NCBI GenBank assembly: GCA_002497075.1
Contig: DAML01000027.1
Span: forward strand, 6,360 to 38,452
Origin: Methanomassiliicoccaceae archaeon UBA472
Lineage (GTDB): Archaea; Thermoplasmatota; Thermoplasmata; Methanomassiliicoccales; UBA472
Length of the DNA: 32,093 nt
Direction: 5' to 3'
Of this stretch, positions 6,995 through 14,443 are shown one piece after another (the stretch's first letter is position 1; each line of letters begins with the position of its first letter). The notes beneath the pieces were generated by a model. It was not told the origin of the DNA. It did not search any database and worked only from the letters and a program-made list of their open reading frames with translations. The translations under genes were made by a program, and so were the position numbers.

Positions 6995-7915
6995 CTAACG
7001 CAGCATTGACCTCACCCTCTCCTCCACCATGCCCCAGCCGGGGATCGAGGTCAGAGAGCCTTGCGATGAGACCACGAAGGAAGCGGTGGCGCAACCCAGG
7101 GCCCCGCATTCCATCCAGCTTTTTCCGCGATACAGCCCGGCGTAGAAACCAGCCCGGAAGGCGTCCCCGGCGCCGGTCGGGTCCACCACCTCGACCTTGG
7201 CCGCCGGAACGTCGAGCGTCTCGTTCTTGGTGTATATCCTGACCCCTTGCCCGCCGAGCGTGTTGACGATGACCTGCATCCCCCGGTAGCTGTTCAGAAG
7301 CTCCTCCGGGCTCTCCTTGCCGGTGTAGCGCAGGGCGGTCGCCAGCTCGTTGCGGTTGCAGAATAGCATGTCCGTGTACCCCAACGCTTTATGGAAGCGA
7401 TTGGCGTCCCACACGTGGTGGATCTCCTGCGCCGGGTCCAAGGCCCGCCTCTTGCGCAGCATGTTGGGCTGCTCCAGAAGCTTGAGGTAGTAATCGGGCG
7501 AACCGGTCATCAGATGGATCGCCAGAGCATCCTTGGCCCCTTTGGCCTTGACAGGATAGGAGCTCATGTCGGCCATGGCCCCCTGGAACACGTACGCCAC
7601 CTGGTCCTCCTTCTCGTCCGTGGCTATCCAAACGGTAGGCGTCTCCTTCCCCTCCACCTCCACCAGCTCGTCCAAGATCACTCCCTTGGACTCCATGAGC
7701 TGCCTGAACTCCTGGGGGAGGTCCTTGCCCACATATGAGATCAGAGCGGTCGGCACCCCGAGAGCGGAGGTCATGGTAGCCACGTTGGCACCGGTGCCCC
7801 CGAAGAAGCTCTTCTTGCTGAGAACATTGGAGGAGGTGTTCCGCTCTGGAAGCTCCTTGAGCGTCAGCAGGTGGTCGATGTTGACGTGGCCGTAAACGCA
7901 GAGGAAGGGCTTCAT
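6995..7915 (-). CDS. PfkB-family kinase, probable adenosine/nucleoside kinase
   Basis: A 306-residue ribokinase-fold kinase. Seen: the N-terminal G-H-V-N-I-D start (residues 9-14), the substrate-side FFGGTGANVA at 37-46, and the C-terminal signature DPTGAGDAFRAGF at 245-257 with catalytic base D251. The ATG overlaps the end of ahcY by 4 bp (ATGA), so the kinase is translated with SAH hydrolase. SAH hydrolase is reversible and is pulled forward when adenosine is removed, so phosphorylation of adenosine is the likely job; this is context inference. Archaeal PfkB nucleoside kinases are often broad in substrate, and a sugar substrate is not excluded. Confidence 0.82.
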   Translation of the reverse strand: MKPFLCVYGHVNIDHLLTLKELPERNTSSNVLSKKSFFGGTGANVATMTSALGVPTALISYVGKDLPQEFRQLMESKGVILDELVEVEGKETPTVWIATDEKEDQVAYVFQGAMADMSSYPVKAKGAKDALAIHLMTGSPDYYLKLLEQPNMLRKRRALDPAQEIHHVWDANRFHKALGYTDMLFCNRNELATALRYTGKESPEELLNSYRGMQVIVNTLGGQGVRIYTKNETLDVPAAKVEVVDPTGAGDAFRAGFYAGLYRGKSWMECGALGCATASFVVSSQGSLTSIPGWGMVEERVRSMLR

Positions 7916-9162
7916 TGGGTTCCCTCCTGCCAGTCGCTGAGATATTTGACCTGCTCCGCGGACAGCGTGTCAATCGACAGCCCCAGGGTCCGGAGCTTGA
8001 TGCTGGCGACCAGCTGGTCCATCTCCGCTGGGACCGGGTACACCTTGGCCTCCATCCGGGAATGGTTGCGGACCAGGTGCTCCAGTGCTAACGCCTGGAT
8101 GGAGAAGCTCATGTCCATGATCTCCACCGGGTGCCCTTGCCCCGCGGCCAAATTCATTAGACGACCCTCGGCCACCAGGTACACCTTGCGCCCGTCCGGC
8201 AGATCGTAGCGGTCCACGTGCTCCCTCACCTTCTCCTTGTGGGAGGACATGGACCCCAGGGCCTTCTTGGACACCTCGTTGTCGAAGTGCCCCGCGTTAC
8301 CGAGGACGCAGCCGTCCTTCATGGCACGGAAATGCTCCTGCCTGACCACGTCCTTGCATCCAGTGACGGTTATGATGATGTCCGCACGGCCGGCCGCCTC
8401 GGCCATGGGCATGACCTGGAAGCCGTCCAAGCGAGCCTCTATCGCCCGGATCGGATCGACCTCGGTGACTATGACGATCGCCCCCATCCCCTTGGCCCGC
8501 ATGGCCACTCCGCGACCGCACCAGCCGTAACCGGCGACGACCAGGGTCTTTCCGGCTATGAGCAGGTTGGTGGCGTTCATGAACCCGTCGAAGGTGCTTT
8601 GTCCGGTCCCATAACGGTTGTCGAACAGGTACTTCATCTTGGCATCGTTCACGGCCATGACCGGAAACTTAAGCTTGCCATCGGCGGCCATGGCCTGCAG
8701 GCGGATCACCCCGGTGGTGGTCTCCTCGTTCCCTCCCTTCACTTCGTCCAGCTGCTCCCGTCGGGAGGTGTGGAGCATGGTTATGAGATCGGCGCCGTCG
8801 TCGATGACGAACTCGGGGCGCATGTCCAGCACGGAATTCAAGTTCTCGTAGTACTCCTTGTTGCTCTCGCCCTTCCTGGCGAAGACCTCTATGCCCCTCT
8901 CTTCCTTAAGAGCCAGAGCGACCGAGTCATCGGTGGACAGGGGGTTGCAGCTTGCCAGACGCACCTTCGCCCCGGCCCTGGCCAACGTGACGGCCAGCAT
9001 GCCGGTCTTGGCCTCCACGTGCAGGGCCATGCCCACCTTCGCCCCTTTTAGAGAGCCTTCCTGGCGCATCCTCTCCCCGACCTCCCTTATCACCGACATG
9101 TGAGCTTCCGCCCATCCCAGGCGGCGCGAGCCCTTCAACAGCAGTTCATTGTCCATGTTCAT
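7912..9162 (-). CDS. ahcY: adenosylhomocysteinase
   Basis: NAD-dependent hydrolysis of S-adenosyl-L-homocysteine to homocysteine and adenosine, clearing the product inhibitor of methyltransferases. 416 residues, archaeal length. Seen: DDGAD at 121-125, the substrate-site block NDAKMKYLFDNRYGTGQS near 172-189, the Rossmann loop GYGWCGRG at 211-218 with an acidic residue (EVDP) after the next strand, and the conserved GHFDNE near 290. The ATG at 9162 overlaps the upstream stop by 4 bp (ATGA); a second ATG at 9156 has better spacing from GGAG. Some archaeal homologues prefer S-inosylhomocysteine, which cannot be settled from sequence. Confidence 0.95.
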   Translation of the reverse strand: MNMDNELLLKGSRRLGWAEAHMSVIREVGERMRQEGSLKGAKVGMALHVEAKTGMLAVTLARAGAKVRLASCNPLSTDDSVALALKEERGIEVFARKGESNKEYYENLNSVLDMRPEFVIDDGADLITMLHTSRREQLDEVKGGNEETTTGVIRLQAMAADGKLKFPVMAVNDAKMKYLFDNRYGTGQSTFDGFMNATNLLIAGKTLVVAGYGWCGRGVAMRAKGMGAIVIVTEVDPIRAIEARLDGFQVMPMAEAAGRADIIITVTGCKDVVRQEHFRAMKDGCVLGNAGHFDNEVSKKALGSMSSHKEKVREHVDRYDLPDGRKVYLVAEGRLMNLAAGQGHPVEIMDMSFSIQALALEHLVRNHSRMEAKVYPVPAEMDQLVASIKLRTLGLSIDTLSAEQVKYLSDWQEGTQ

Positions 9163-9920
9163 CGCTCCGATCGATCAGCGTTACCTTTCTCCAATCCCTG
9201 GCATAGGCGCCGCATCACGGCAGCCAGGTTCTCGTCGTTGCGGAAGGCCGAGAGGACCTCTTTCGTCTCCTGCGGCGCTTTCCTGAGCTCGTTCGCCCAC
9301 TTCACGATGTTCGGCACGGCCCGGGTGATCTCGTCCACCACCGCTATGTCCGCCGCAAGAGTGGTGCGCGACAACGGGTTCAGGTCGATGGAGATGACCT
9401 TCTTCCCGGCCTTGGCCATAGCCTCCGCCCGGTCCCCGTCCTCCAACGGGATGAGCACCACGTCCGCGGCCAGCAACCCCTTGCCGGTGCAGCGCGCCCT
9501 GTCGGACGCTATGCCTTCCAGAACAGAATCCTGTTCCCTGCCCAGCACCTTCATTCCCATTTCTCTCTCAACGAAATCGCACACCTTCCCTAAGCGCTCC
9601 TCGGTGCGGTGGAACAGATTTACCTCGACCAACGCCCCCGTGGTTCTGGCCAGATCGCCGAGCTCCTTGGCGGCTAAAGCGGCCGCGTTACCGTTGATGG
9701 TTATGACCGGGTGCCTGGCTTGTAAAAGAAGCGCCGCGGCGGCCTTCTCGGCCAGGTCAGCTTCCGGAACGGTTACCTCGCCCAGCAGGTAATCGAAGGC
9801 CTCCCCCCGCCCGTGGGCGATGAGCCCGGTGGTGGAGACTATTCCCTCCTCCACCATGGCGGCCATGCGCTCCCTGGTGATCAGAGAACGGTACCTGGGG
9901 TGGTCCTTTGAAATCTTCAC
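9159..9920 (-). CDS. 4-phosphopantoate--beta-alanine ligase
   Basis: Archaeal phosphopantothenate synthetase (DUF137 family), which joins 4-phosphopantoate and beta-alanine with ATP in coenzyme A synthesis. 253 residues. Seen: the diagnostic HPRYRSLITRERM near residue 7, GLIAHGRGEAFDYLLGE near 32-48, VITINGNAAAL near 73, LIPLEDGDRAEAM near 156, and ISIDLNPLSRT near 176. The start is GTG at 9920, the only start that keeps the conserved N terminus; no strong ribosome site is visible. It is first gene of the operon with ahcY and the kinase. Upstream are a promoter palindrome and two hairpins. Confidence 0.93.
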   Translation of the reverse strand: MKISKDHPRYRSLITRERMAAMVEEGIVSTTGLIAHGRGEAFDYLLGEVTVPEADLAEKAAAALLLQARHPVITINGNAAALAAKELGDLARTTGALVEVNLFHRTEERLGKVCDFVEREMGMKVLGREQDSVLEGIASDRARCTGKGLLAADVVLIPLEDGDRAEAMAKAGKKVISIDLNPLSRTTLAADIAVVDEITRAVPNIVKWANELRKAPQETKEVLSAFRNDENLAAVMRRLCQGLEKGNADRSER

Positions 9921-9929
9921 GCGCGGTAG

Positions 9930-9974
9930 AGAGCTTGCTCTGACATAAACTGTGCGCCTTTGTCCCCGAGGCGC
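9930..9974 (-). promoter_or_regulatory. Two inverted repeats in the predicted operon leader
   Basis: AGAGC-TT-GCTCT (9930-9941) and a 6-bp stem GCGCCT/AGGCGC with a 9-base loop (9954-9974) lie between the predicted transcript start (about 9976) and the GTG at 9920. They could be leader hairpins affecting expression, or protein sites. They resemble no known riboswitch. Confidence 0.35.
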
Positions 9975-9986
9975 AAGAAACGGCGT

Positions 9987-10010
9987 CCTATGATAGGGTT
10001 AAATAATATC
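9987..10010 (-). promoter_or_regulatory. TATA box with adjacent palindrome, ligase-ahcY-kinase operon
   Basis: The minus strand reads GATATTATTTAACC (TATA box, 10010-9997), and next to it the odd palindrome CCTAT-C-ATAGG (9997-9987) between TATA box and predicted start. Its placement would suit a repressor operator. Confidence 0.45.
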
Positions 10011-10032
10011 AGTAGCGGCAAAATCTAGGAAA

Positions 10033-10124
10033 GATTATATCCCTTGAGCTGCCCTATTAATATACCTTTGCGTAATGTTCAAATAGTTAATTTATTATCA
10101 TCTTCCTCAACACCGGTTAATATC
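10033..10124 (+). promoter_or_regulatory. gar1-tfb promoter region with several TATA-like elements
   Basis: AT-rich elements in a GC-rich background at 10033-10040, 10057-10064, 10087-10094 and 10117-10124. The last is 22 bp before the gar1 ATG and would give a leaderless mRNA; the others could be alternative starts. The whole gap 9921-10141 holds only these regulatory elements and no gene that I can see. Confidence 0.4.
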
Positions 10125-10141
10125 GGCGTATAGGGTTCATC

Positions 10142-10429
10142 ATGCAATTTCTTGGGAACGTGCAAGAAGTGACCGTGGACGGTAAACTGGTGGTGCGCGC
10201 CTCCTTCACTCCCAAGCTTAAGGAAGCGGTGTTCGACAACCGTAAGCGGCCTCTGGGCAGGATCGTCAGGATCTTCGGCCCGGTGGAATCTCCCTATGTG
10301 ACCGTCGAACCGACCGGAGACACCAGCCTGCTGTCCGCAACCGGAAAGCAGGTCTATATCGATGGGGTCGAAAACCATGGCAACCAAAAAGGAATCGGCA
10401 GAGGAAATAACCCGGTGCCCAGAGTGTAA
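10142..10429 (+). CDS. Gar1-like H/ACA ribonucleoprotein
   Basis: A 95-residue Gar1/Naf1-type beta-barrel protein. In archaeal H/ACA RNPs, Gar1 binds Cbf5 and helps product release during guide-directed pseudouridylation. Seen: an opening LGNVQEVTVDGKLVVR strand, the central RPLGRIVRIFGPVESPYVTVEP barrel core at 39-60, and a basic, Gly/Asn-rich tail after residue 75. Gar1 next to tfb is a conserved archaeal gene pair, which supports the call. The tail overlaps the tfb reading frame by about 53 bp. Probably leaderless. Confidence 0.87.
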   Translation: MQFLGNVQEVTVDGKLVVRASFTPKLKEAVFDNRKRPLGRIVRIFGPVESPYVTVEPTGDTSLLSATGKQVYIDGVENHGNQKGIGRGNNPVPRV

Positions 10430-11309
10430 CAGCGGGCACCTGGTCAGGGACTATGAGCGGGGCGAGCTGATCTGCGAGGAGTGCGGATTGGTGATCGATG
10501 ACCAGTTCATAGATCTCGGCCCGGAGTGGAGGGCCTTTGACGTGGAGCAGGGAGAGAAGCGCGCCAGGACCGGCGCGCCGATGACCTACACCATCCACGA
10601 CAAGGGACTGTCCACTGAGATATCCTGGAAGAACAAGGACTCTTACGGCAAGAGCATTCCCACCAGGAACCGTGCCCAGCTCTACCGCCTGAGGAAGTGG
10701 CAGCGGAGGATCCGTGTGTCCAACGCCACCGAGAGGAACCTGGCCTTCGCCCTCAGCGAACTGGACCGCATGGCCTCGGCCATGGGACTTCCCCGTAACG
10801 TGCGCGAAACGGCCGCCATGGTCTACCGCAAGGCGGTCAACAAGAACCTGATCCGCGGAAGGAGCATCGAGGGGGTCGTGGCCGCGTCGTTATACGCCGC
10901 CTGCCGGCAGTGCAACGTTCCCCGTACCCTGGACGAAGTGGCCAGCTCCAGCCGTGTCGGCCGCAAGGAGATCGGGCGGACGTACCGCTTCATGACCAGG
11001 GAGCTCTCCCTGAAGCTGATGCCGACCAAGCCCCAGGACTACGTGCAGAGGTTCTGCTCCGAGCTGAAGTTGAGCGGGGAGGTCCAGGCCAAGGCCGCGG
11101 ACATCCTGAAGGACGCTAACAAGAAGGAGCTGACCTCCGGGCGCGGCCCGACCGGCGTCGCGGCAGCGGCCATCTACATCGCCAGCATCCTGTGCAACGA
11201 GAGGCGCACCCAGCGCGAGGTGGCCGACATCGCCGGGGTGACCGAGGTCACCATCCGGAACCGCTACAAGGAGCTGACCGACAAGTTGGGCATAGAGATA
11301 CAGCTCTGA
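10377..11309 (+). CDS. tfb: transcription initiation factor TFB
   Basis: Archaeal TFIIB homologue that bridges TBP/TATA and RNA polymerase. From the chosen ATG: 310 residues with zinc ribbon cysteines C14, C17, C33, C36; the B-reader/linker region rich in conserved residues (WRAFD...R.RTG.P.T..IHDKGLST) at 51-80; and two cyclin repeats at about 115-205 and 210-305. The second ends in the helix-turn-helix (REVADIAGVTEVTIRNRYKEL) that reads the BRE. The ATG at 10377 is preferred over the in-frame ATG at 10362 because GGGGT lies 8-9 bp upstream and nothing conserved is lost. It overlaps gar1 by about 53 bp, so the two are co-transcribed. Confidence 0.96.
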   Translation: MATKKESAEEITRCPECNSGHLVRDYERGELICEECGLVIDDQFIDLGPEWRAFDVEQGEKRARTGAPMTYTIHDKGLSTEISWKNKDSYGKSIPTRNRAQLYRLRKWQRRIRVSNATERNLAFALSELDRMASAMGLPRNVRETAAMVYRKAVNKNLIRGRSIEGVVAASLYAACRQCNVPRTLDEVASSSRVGRKEIGRTYRFMTRELSLKLMPTKPQDYVQRFCSELKLSGEVQAKAADILKDANKKELTSGRGPTGVAAAAIYIASILCNERRTQREVADIAGVTEVTIRNRYKELTDKLGIEIQL

Positions 11310-11377
11310 CCCGCAAACCTCTTATCTTCTTAACATTTTAGAGTAGTGCGGCCTGGCGCCCGCGAGAGGTGTTCATA

Positions 11378-12310
11378 ATGAAGGTGAAGAAGCCCGTATT
11401 GTTGTTGCCGGCCATTGGCCTGATCTTCGCTGGACTCATCCTGATCATATCACCGGCCACGGCCATTTTCCTCTTCAGGTCCGTTAGCACGGTGTTCGGG
11501 ATCGTCCTGATGCTGCTCTTCGCCGTGGTGGGCATCTGGGAGATCTCTCTGTCCCGCACCATAGCCACCAGCCAGATCGGTGAGTGGCCGGGCATCGTGA
11601 AGGCCCTGGTGATCGCCTTGATCATGAGGATGGTCGCCATATTCATGACCGACGATCTCGTACAGAACCTGAACCTTGTAGCAGGCGGGCTGGAGGTCCT
11701 GGCCCTGGTCCTGGTGTTCGTCTATAAGCCCTCTTTCATGCCCAGCAAGGAAGAGGTGGCAGCCGCCCTGAAGCGCTTCTCCTCGGTGACGGTCAAGGCC
11801 GGAGCCCAGTGCCCAAAGTGCAAGTCGGTGGTCGAGTCGGAATGGACCCTGTGCCCGGACTGCGGCACTCGCCTTCCGAAGTACTGCGCCAAGTGCAACA
11901 CGAAGGTGAACGAGGGCGAGACCGCCTGCTGCAAGTGCGGTACGAAGATCGAGGTGGCCGCCTCCCTGGTCCTGATGGTGGAGACCCTGAAGAAGACCGC
12001 CGAGCTGGACGCGGCGCCGGAAACGCGCTCCGCCCGCTTCGCCAGGCTGGGCGACGGATTGCTCAAAGTGGGACAGCTGGACGAGGCGGTGGAGGCCTTC
12101 AGGACCGCCATACACTACACCCAGTTCGACCGCAAGCGCACCAATTTCATGGTCAAGATGGCCAGGGTCATGGCCAACAAGGGAAGCATCGCGGAGGCGG
12201 ACCAGCTATTGGACGCCGCCCTGAAGCTGGACCCCGAGGACATTTCCGGAGCGCAGAAGGTGATGGCGGAACTGCACAAGGCGCCTGCGACCGAGATATG
12301 CCCGGCCTAA
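11378..12310 (+). CDS. membrane protein with double zinc ribbon and TPR-like tail
   Basis: A 310-residue three-part protein. Residues 1-115 hold about four membrane helices with a G-L-I-x-x-G-L-I-x-I-x-x-P pattern like the HdeD/DUF308 family. Residues 140-195 hold two CxxC...CxxC ribbons (CPKC...CPDC and CAKC...CKCG). The C-terminal 110 residues form TPR-like helices (GDGLLKVGQLDEAVEAFRTA and a second GSIAEADQLLDAALKLDPED). The ribbons and TPR probably face the cytoplasm and bind partners; the function is unknown. The start is ATG 11378 because AGAGGTG at 11365-11371 is well spaced; the upstream GTG lies within that site. The stop overlaps the convergent endA stop. Confidence 0.75.
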   Translation: MKVKKPVLLLPAIGLIFAGLILIISPATAIFLFRSVSTVFGIVLMLLFAVVGIWEISLSRTIATSQIGEWPGIVKALVIALIMRMVAIFMTDDLVQNLNLVAGGLEVLALVLVFVYKPSFMPSKEEVAAALKRFSSVTVKAGAQCPKCKSVVESEWTLCPDCGTRLPKYCAKCNTKVNEGETACCKCGTKIEVAASLVLMVETLKKTAELDAAPETRSARFARLGDGLLKVGQLDEAVEAFRTAIHYTQFDRKRTNFMVKMARVMANKGSIAEADQLLDAALKLDPEDISGAQKVMAELHKAPATEICPA

Positions 12311-13350
12311 GGCCGCACCCTGGTCAACTTCACGTAACTAAGCTGCTCGCCGGAACTGGCGAACAGTATCTCCTTTTTTACCCCGTGAGCTAACCGCACG
12401 GCACGGGAGATCTCCGCCCAGACGGTGGAATAATCGTCCGGGACCACATGCACCAAGTACCGGGAGTGATGCTTGGACGGGTTCCCCTCGTACACCCTGA
12501 AGTGAGTGCCGTACTTGAAACCGGTCTTGACCACCATTCCCCGCGACCGCAGGTCCTGGTACGCCTTCATGCGCATGTCGAAGTCGGGCTGGGACCTCCG
12601 GGCGTTGGTTAAAAAGCCCTTGTCCCCCATCTTCTGCCCGGAGCGGATGGATCGGACCTCCAACCGGCCCTTCTCCATCAGGTACGCCGTTTCCAATAAC
12701 GACAATTGCAGCATCGGGCCGATCTTCTTGCCATAGAAGCCGTTCTCATATAACCGGTCAGCATCCGCACCCAGTACGATCACGGAATCGTCGAGCAGCG
12801 CGCCCTCGGCGGTGGTCGGCGATTCCTCGGTCGAACCGCGCGGTTCCGCTCCTTCGACCGTGTAGTAGGTGATATCGCCTTCCTCATCCACCACGCCCAG
12901 GAGGAGGTCCTTGCGGGTGCGCTGCGAGGTCTCGCTCTTCTCCAATAGGCCGGCGATGTTGAACACGTCCCTTTCTGATATCGCCAGGACCCAGTTCTTG
13001 GCCTGGGAGTTGTGCGGGGACGAGCCTCGCTCGTACACCCGGAAATGGAAGTCCCCCTGGTCCAGCTTGACGATGAAGCCGCGCGACCTGAGGTCGCGAT
13101 AGACCACGTAGCGGCATTGCAGGTCCTCCACGGAACGCGCTGCCCGGCGGTACAGCGAGGCATGGTCCATCGGCTTGCCGTTCTGGAGTACCTGGAGCTT
13201 GTCGCATTCCAGAAGGAACAGGGCCTCCAGCAGGTCGAGGTCCAGTCCCCCTCCGGGACGGGGATAGCCGTAATAGCCCTTGTTGTAGACCTGGCTGCCC
13301 TCGGCCATGTCAGAAATGACAACACTTTCCCCCAGCAGCTCGCCCGCCAT
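12307..13350 (-). CDS. endA: tRNA-splicing endonuclease, two-repeat (alpha2-type) form
   Basis: Cuts bulge-helix-bulge introns from tRNA precursors. About 347 residues from ATG 13350, the tandem-duplicated euryarchaeal form that works as a homodimer. Seen in the C-terminal repeat: DLRSRGMVVKTGFKYGTHF, catalytic Tyr in FRVYEG (residue 287), His in HSRYLVHVV (295) and Lys in VKKEILFA (325/326). The N-terminal repeat (FRVYERG near 106) keeps the Tyr, but the aligned His reads Asn with a His beside it, so it is probably structural. The 29-residue upstream extension to 13437 would include the TATA box (TATATAAAA, about 13396-13406), so it is rejected. Confidence 0.92.
   Translation of the reverse strand: MAGELLGESVVISDMAEGSQVYNKGYYGYPRPGGGLDLDLLEALFLLECDKLQVLQNGKPMDHASLYRRAARSVEDLQCRYVVYRDLRSRGFIVKLDQGDFHFRVYERGSSPHNSQAKNWVLAISERDVFNIAGLLEKSETSQRTRKDLLLGVVDEEGDITYYTVEGAEPRGSTEESPTTAEGALLDDSVIVLGADADRLYENGFYGKKIGPMLQLSLLETAYLMEKGRLEVRSIRSGQKMGDKGFLTNARRSQPDFDMRMKAYQDLRSRGMVVKTGFKYGTHFRVYEGNPSKHHSRYLVHVVPDDYSTVWAEISRAVRLAHGVKKEILFASSGEQLSYVKLTRVRP
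12374..12379 (+). terminator. T6 tract after the zinc-ribbon/TPR membrane gene
   Basis: CTCC followed by T6, 64 bp past the plus-strand stop and inside the 3' end of endA. Weak, but the only plausible terminator for the plus transcript. Confidence 0.3.
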
Positions 13351-13394
13351 GTCACTTGAACGATGTCCTTTAGTTAAAGATTCCCCGTTCCCGA

Positions 13395-13406
13395 ATTTTA
13401 TATATA
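13395..13406. promoter_or_regulatory. Bidirectional TATA element, endA / heat-shock regulator
   Basis: TTTTATATATA read on the plus strand and TATATATAAAA on the minus strand. Predicted starts fall near 13375 for endA and near 13425 for the regulator gene, inside the operator described next. Confidence 0.6.
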
Positions 13407-13445
13407 CTAACAGTTCACAATTATTAGATGTGAACATTTAGTTCA
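13406..13445 (+). promoter_or_regulatory. Operator-like inverted repeats upstream of the heat-shock-type regulator
   Basis: Two overlapping perfect repeats: GTTCACA-N9-TGTGAAC (13413-13419 / 13429-13435) and TGAAC-N5-GTTCA (13431-13435 / 13441-13445). They follow an ACTAACA motif at 13406-13412 that recurs after the hsp20 TATA box (14378-14384). The position across the predicted transcript start suits autorepression. The N5 spacing recalls the CTAAC-N5-GTTAG site reported for Archaeoglobus HSR1. Confidence 0.6.
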
Positions 13446-13459
13446 ATAGTTGGTGGAAC

Positions 13460-14086
13460 ATGGACGAGCTTGACGTGCTGCTATCGGTGATCGAGAACCC
13501 CACCCGCCGGAGGATACTGGAGGCTTTGGTGCGCGAGCCGCACTATCCTCTGCAGCTCTCCAAGGAGCTGGGATTGAGCCAACAGGGAATAATGAAGCAC
13601 CTGCGGATGCTGGAGGAACTGGACCTGGTGCGGTCCTTCCTAGAGGATAGCGACCAGGGAGGACCTTCTAGACGGAGGTACTTCCCGACGACCGGTTTTA
13701 CCATGGTGGTGGACATCGGCCCGGGGCTATTCAACACCGAGGTGGTGACCAGACCTTTCGAGGAGCAAGGAACGGAGAAGGAAGAGGGTGACGGGAGGAG
13801 GCTACTGGATTTGCGCAAGGACCTGGGGGAGATAGACCATGAGCTGGTGCGATTGAAGGAGTGGCGGGCCGAGCTCATAGCCGAGAAGGAACGGATCCTA
13901 GAGGAAGCGGGCCGAGCGGTCGAGACCTCGTTCATGGACTACCGGAGCCGCAAGATCGTCTACGAGTACATACTGCACCCGCAGATAAGCGCCAAGGACC
14001 TGGCCCGAGGGCTCGGACTGAGGGATGATACGGTGGAGAAGTTGATCGGTAAACTGGAGGAGGAGAGCGATGAGAAGCGACCTTGA
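13460..14086 (+). CDS. ArsR-type HTH regulator, Phr/HSR1-like heat-shock regulator
   Basis: A 208-residue DNA-binding protein. Residues 1-65 form a winged HTH (NPTRRRILEALVREPHYPLQ, then LSKELGLSQQGIMKHLRMLEELDLV). Next comes a short wing with R-R-R-Y-F, then VVDIGPGLFNTEVV, a block resembling the ..PTLFGxE.. segment of Phr-type regulators. The middle (110-160) is a charged coiled coil, and the C terminus (175-205) holds a second HTH-like unit. The neighbours Hsp20, Cdc48/VAT and Hsp20 match the HSR1 operon known from Archaeoglobus fulgidus, so a heat-shock repressor role is likely. GGTGG at 13452-13456 is the ribosome site. Confidence 0.8.
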   Translation: MDELDVLLSVIENPTRRRILEALVREPHYPLQLSKELGLSQQGIMKHLRMLEELDLVRSFLEDSDQGGPSRRRYFPTTGFTMVVDIGPGLFNTEVVTRPFEEQGTEKEEGDGRRLLDLRKDLGEIDHELVRLKEWRAELIAEKERILEEAGRAVETSFMDYRSRKIVYEYILHPQISAKDLARGLGLRDDTVEKLIGKLEEESDEKRP

Positions 14087-14363
14087 ACGTTACATGCTAG
14101 AGATCAGGAAGGTAGGGGAGGACCTGGAGAAGGCGATGCGCGCTGCCGCCCAGGACCTTGAAAGGCTGGGGCGGGATGTGCTTGGCGATACCGTGACCAA
14201 CGCCAAGCAGGGCGGGAAGGAAGCGGAAGAGGCGCTGCTGAGGCTGGAGAAGGACCTTCAGGAAGGCGGGCCCAACCTCCGCCGGGAAACGGAAATACTT
14301 TTGAAACGCTTCAACGAGGCGGCGGCCAGGGTGGAACGGGAGCTCAAACGATTGGAGAAATAA
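14070..14363 (+). CDS. small charged coiled-coil protein in the heat-shock cluster
   Basis: A 97-residue, almost wholly helical protein with long runs of E, K, R, A and L in heptad-like spacing (residues 5-45 and 50-97), and no Cys or membrane segment. No family recognised. Its ATG overlaps the regulator stop by 17 bp, and GGAGGAG about 10 bp upstream lies inside the regulator gene, so the two are co-translated. It could be a chaperone-associated or regulator-partner protein; that is inference from position only. A new promoter follows immediately after its stop. Confidence 0.72.
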   Translation: MRSDLERYMLEIRKVGEDLEKAMRAAAQDLERLGRDVLGDTVTNAKQGGKEAEEALLRLEKDLQEGGPNLRRETEILLKRFNEAAARVERELKRLEK

Positions 14364-14371
14364 ATATATAT
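14361..14371 (+). promoter_or_regulatory. hsp20 promoter TATA box
   Basis: TAAATATATAT starting at the stop codon of the preceding gene; predicted start near 14392. It is followed by the ACTAACA motif (14378-14384). Confidence 0.6.
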
Positions 14372-14397
14372 AGAAGCACTAACACTAATGTAATCTA

Positions 14398-14418
14398 CTG
14401 AGAGTAAACAACTCTTAG
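14398..14418 (+). promoter_or_regulatory. Inverted repeat in the hsp20 leader
   Basis: CTGAGAGT-AAACA-ACTCTTAG: 8-base arms with one G-T pair and an N5 spacer, just downstream of the predicted transcript start. It could be an operator half-site pair or a 5'-UTR hairpin able to respond to temperature. Confidence 0.45.
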
Positions 14419-14443
14419 TTAACATGTGAAGAGGTGAATTGAT

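Noticed and set aside
8218..9051. 277-codon open frame opposite ahcY
   Set aside because: The minus frame is unmistakable SAH hydrolase; the plus translation is a G/H/L/V-rich mirror of it.
11348..11363. Short GC hairpin (GCGG...CCGC) before the zinc-ribbon/TPR gene
   Set aside because: Four-base arms in GC-rich DNA are expected by chance; no supporting pattern.
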